Source: Perkinsus olseni (Eukaryota > Perkinsozoa > Perkinsida). From it: a DNA stretch of 64,000 bases. The stretch spans positions 47,243 to 111,242 of the forward strand of contig JABANN010000038.1 of NCBI GenBank assembly GCA_013115125.1, read 5' to 3'. Within the stretch, counting starts at the first letter, position 1, and every line of letters begins with the position of its first letter. The position numbers and the translations under genes were made by a program. Shown piece after piece: positions 61,330-64,000 of this stretch. Under the pieces are notes generated by a model, which saw only the letters and a list, made by a program, of their open reading frames with translations, was not told where the DNA came from and made no database searches.

Positions 61330-64000
61330 TCACATATCACACGAGCATGGAAGGTTAGTACTGGAACATATGCTAGGTAGCTTCCAATACTTGCAGTAGC
61401 TTCCGGGATATGCCCTATCACAATACGCATCACAAGTCAATGAAGAGGCAGGGACTGTGGTGGTGCTGGGAAGTGGTGTTGTAGTGAATTGAGACCGTGC
61501 TTTGGTAGTCGGAGTCGGATTGGTCATATTGTCACACGAGCAGGCGATATTCGTACCAGAGCAGACGGCAGGCACCTCCCAGTATTTACAGTAGCTACCA
61601 CTGTGCATGGCACAGCAGAACTCATTGCCATCATTACACTGAATTGGACCACAGGTTGGCGTAGTCCTACTTTTAGTAGGATGGGCCGTAGTACTGAGGG
61701 AGCTAGTCGTCGTAGTAGTGGTTGTAGTTGTAGGAGTCGTTGTAGTGGTAGTGGTAGTGGTTGTAGGAGTCGTTGTAGTGGTAGTGGTAGTGGTTGTAGG
61801 AGTCGTCGTAGTTGTAGTCGTAGTAGGTGTCGTTGTAGTGGTAGTAGGAGTGGTCGTAGTTGTAGTCGTTGTAGTGGTAGTAGGTGTCGTTGTAGTGGTA
61901 GTAGGAGTGGTCGTACTTGTAGTAGTGGTAGTGGTTGTAGTAGTGGTAGTGGTCGTAGTAGTGGTTGTGGTTGTAGTAGTGGTAGTGGTTGTAGTAGTGG
62001 TAGTGGTGGTAGTGGTACTAGTGGTAGTGCACCCCGGACAAGGTAGGAACCGATTGGCCCACCTCACAAATCGGTCGTTTCCGAAATCGTAAATGATGAG
62101 CAAACCTTGCTGGTTCATCCTTAAAGCCCCTGAGCCCTTGTTGGTGACTTGATTGGACTTCTTGCCTTCTCCGCAGCCGCCAGCGATGAGAAGAGGCTCG
62201 TTACACAATTCTTCAAGGCAGTGCTTGTAAACAGCATCGTCACTGTTTCTATAGTATATATATCCCTCGGTAACCTTCGAAACCTCGAAACCAAGACGTC
62301 CAGTAGGAGTGAAGTCTTCGTAAGCCCACAGGCGCTGCGAGTGACCAACGGGCCATCTAACCACACGGGCATCTTCACCAGAACTTGGAGAATGAATAAA
62401 TCATTGTTGTAGAACTTCACGCCCTTGGGTCCATCAAGATGAGTCGCGTCGTTGACAGCCTTTCCATCAGAATTGCCAGCAACACTTGTTCTTGCATATC
62501 CAGAGGCCTTGAGATCAAACCGATAAACCTGATTGGTCTTGAGATCAGAGGCATAGAACACCGAGTCGGAGTCGTGGTCTATAACGAGATCGTTCCACTG
62601 GAAGTCGTCACTAGCAGCCTGGATAGTCTTGAACTCTCCCAGAAGCGGGGGCTGAGTGTTCCCAACCGCACCGTACATACGAATCTCGTTGTTCACAATT
62701 GCCAGAACGTACCGCGAACCAGAAGCGGCATCAGCGAAGGCGTCGATAGCAGAAGCTGTCTCTTGGAAGAGAATTTCACGGTCATCACCAGACCAGTCCA
62801 TTGCCCAAACCATATCCGTGTGGGTAATATTATCAGTTCCCGAGAGGTACCAGTTATCCTTATCATCGAAGGCATAGTCGTACAGGATGATACTCTGGGG
62901 GGCAAGATAATCATAGATTATAATAGCCTCGTTTTCCTGGCACCATACTGAGGGGGGCATAGTGGTGGAGGGGGTAGTAGTTGGGGTGAACGGTGAGCTG
63001 GTTGTACTCGGACAATGGCTGCAGTCGAGAGAAACATCTTCCCAACGCACAAATCGGTCACCACCGAAATCCCAAATGATAAGGTCGCCACTCTGATCCA
63101 TCCTCAAAGCTCCTGAGCCGGCGTTAGTGAGTTGGTTCGAAGAATGTCCAGCTCCACAGCCACCAGCAAAGAGGACGACGTTAGTACACTGAGCTTCGAG
63201 ACAATGCTTGTAAATAGAACCATCACCTTCCCTGTAGTAGATGAATCCGTCAGTGAACTGTGAGATTTCGAATCCTAGGCGGCCTTCGGGTGCGAAGTCA
63301 TCGTACACCAGGCGTCGGTAAGATTGACCAACGGGCCACCTCACAACATGAGCATCATCACCAGAACCTTGGAGAACGAATAAATCATGATTGTAGAACT
63401 TCACGGCTTGGGGCCCGTCAAGATGAGTATTGTCGTCGATGGATTGGCCATCAGCGTTACCGGCAACACTGGTCCTCTCATACCCGGGCCTAATCAGATC
63501 GAACTGGTAGACCTGGTTAGTCTTGAGATCGGAGGCGTACAAATGTGTGGACTCATGGTCAACAACGACATCAGACCATTGATAGTTATCGCTCGCGGGC
63601 TGGATCGTAGCGTACATGGCCACACCAAACTCCTCTTCCGGAGGAACCGGATTACCAGGGACGCCGTACTTCCGGATCTCGTTCTTAACAATAGCCAGAA
63701 CATACTTAGAACCAGAGAAATGGTCCTTATATGCATCGATGGATTTAGCGGTACCCTCGATAACGACTTGACGGTTCTTGCCAGAAGCATCCATCGTCCA
63801 CACCATGTCATCCTTGGTAGCGGAGTCGGTGCCAGACACATACCAATTGTTCTCGAAATCGAACGCATAGTCATAGAGAGTGATACCCTCAGGAGGGAGG
63901 AAGTCGTCACCCAGTGAACTGTCACTGTACAGCCCTCCAAATAAATTTGGAATATCGTGTTTTTCTCGCCGCCAGCTCCAACTGGGACGAGTTACGAAAC
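61330..64000 (-). CDS. Secreted/surface-type protein: two tandem modules, Thr tract, two Cys-rich modules; 5' end off window; 1-nt frameshift
   Basis: From the right edge: module 1 (about 63.93-63.0 kb) with LYDYAFDFENNWYVSGTD, KYVLAIVKNEIRKYG, THLDGPQAVKFYNHDLFVLQ, GSGALRMDQSGDLIIWDFGG and DRFVRWEDVSLDCSHCPS. Module 2 (about 62.9-62.05 kb) repeats the same order (LYDYAFDDKDNWYLSGTD, RYVLAIVNNEIRMYG, THLDGPKGVKFYNNDLFILQ, GSGALRMNQQGLLIIYDFGN). The pattern resembles NHL/SMP-type beta-propeller repeats. A Thr-rich, mucin-like tract follows (61.7-62.03 kb), then two Cys modules sharing GSYCKYW and ending in ACSCDN and PCSCDM, TGA 61330-61332. Within module 2 near 62.38 kb one C is missing relative to module 1 (accagaaCttgg versus accagaaCCttgg, plus strand), which breaks the frame: a sequencing error or an inactivating mutation. 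No introns are evident. Confidence 0.75.
61711..62030 (-). repeat. Thr-codon tandem repeat encoding a mucin-like tract
   Basis: About 105 mostly ACN codons in a row on the minus strand, with occasional Pro and Ser. Third positions vary (ACT/ACC/ACG/ACA), so this is more than simple slippage of one codon. The plus-strand Val-rich frame opposite is its mirror and not a gene. Such tracts usually carry O-glycans on exported proteins. Confidence 0.9.

Noticed and set aside
61718-62092. Plus-strand open frame of nearly pure valine
   Set aside because: It is the reverse complement of the Thr-codon tract of the minus-strand surface gene.

Overview
Eukaryotic nuclear DNA from a flagellated protist. 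The genes are cut by many short GT-AG introns, most of them about 38-60 nt. The largest genes are an axonemal dynein heavy chain and a midasin. The gene set, the intron style and a surface-type protein with a threonine tract and GSYCKYW cysteine modules best fit an alveolate, most likely a perkinsid (Perkinsus-like). That taxonomic call is inference. Exon joins below were read by eye from splice signals and phase, and were not confirmed by RNA.

Region by region. (1) 1-12592, minus: axonemal dynein heavy chain from the linker to near the C-terminus, which runs off the left edge. (2) 12641-18648, minus: TIR-like, ARM, Tudor-like, two PA14 and seven WD40 units. It ends about 50 bp before the first dynein exon and can be spliced to it in phase, so it may be the N-terminal tail of the same protein. 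(3) 18876-21610, minus: a protein with two TIR-like segments and a C-terminal EF-hand region. (4) 21984-24124, minus: unrecognised protein with a signal-like N-terminus. (5) 24664-27906, plus: TFIIB-type zinc-ribbon protein, small ABM-type monooxygenase and MPDU1-like PQ-loop protein. (6) 28416-30560, minus: small Lys-rich protein and ERGIC3/Erv46. (7) 30825-35351: three unrecognised multi-exon genes. (8) 35708-40162, plus: acylated protein kinase with a long disordered tail. (9) 40684-42045, plus: methyltransferase with a signal peptide. (10) 42436-60657, minus: complete midasin (MDN1/Rea1) with six AAA units, acidic region and MIDAS domain. (11) 61330-64000, minus: secreted or surface protein made of two tandem modules, a Thr tract and two Cys-rich modules, with an apparent 1-nt frameshift.

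Functionally the window mixes flagellar motility (dynein), ribosome assembly (midasin), early secretory pathway and glycosylation (ERGIC3, MPDU1), signalling (kinase, TIR proteins) and cell surface. The most unusual items are the TIR/ARM/PA14/WD40 block abutting the dynein, the neighbouring TIR-EF-hand gene, and a 12-base word present in seven exact copies, mostly in introns and spacers.
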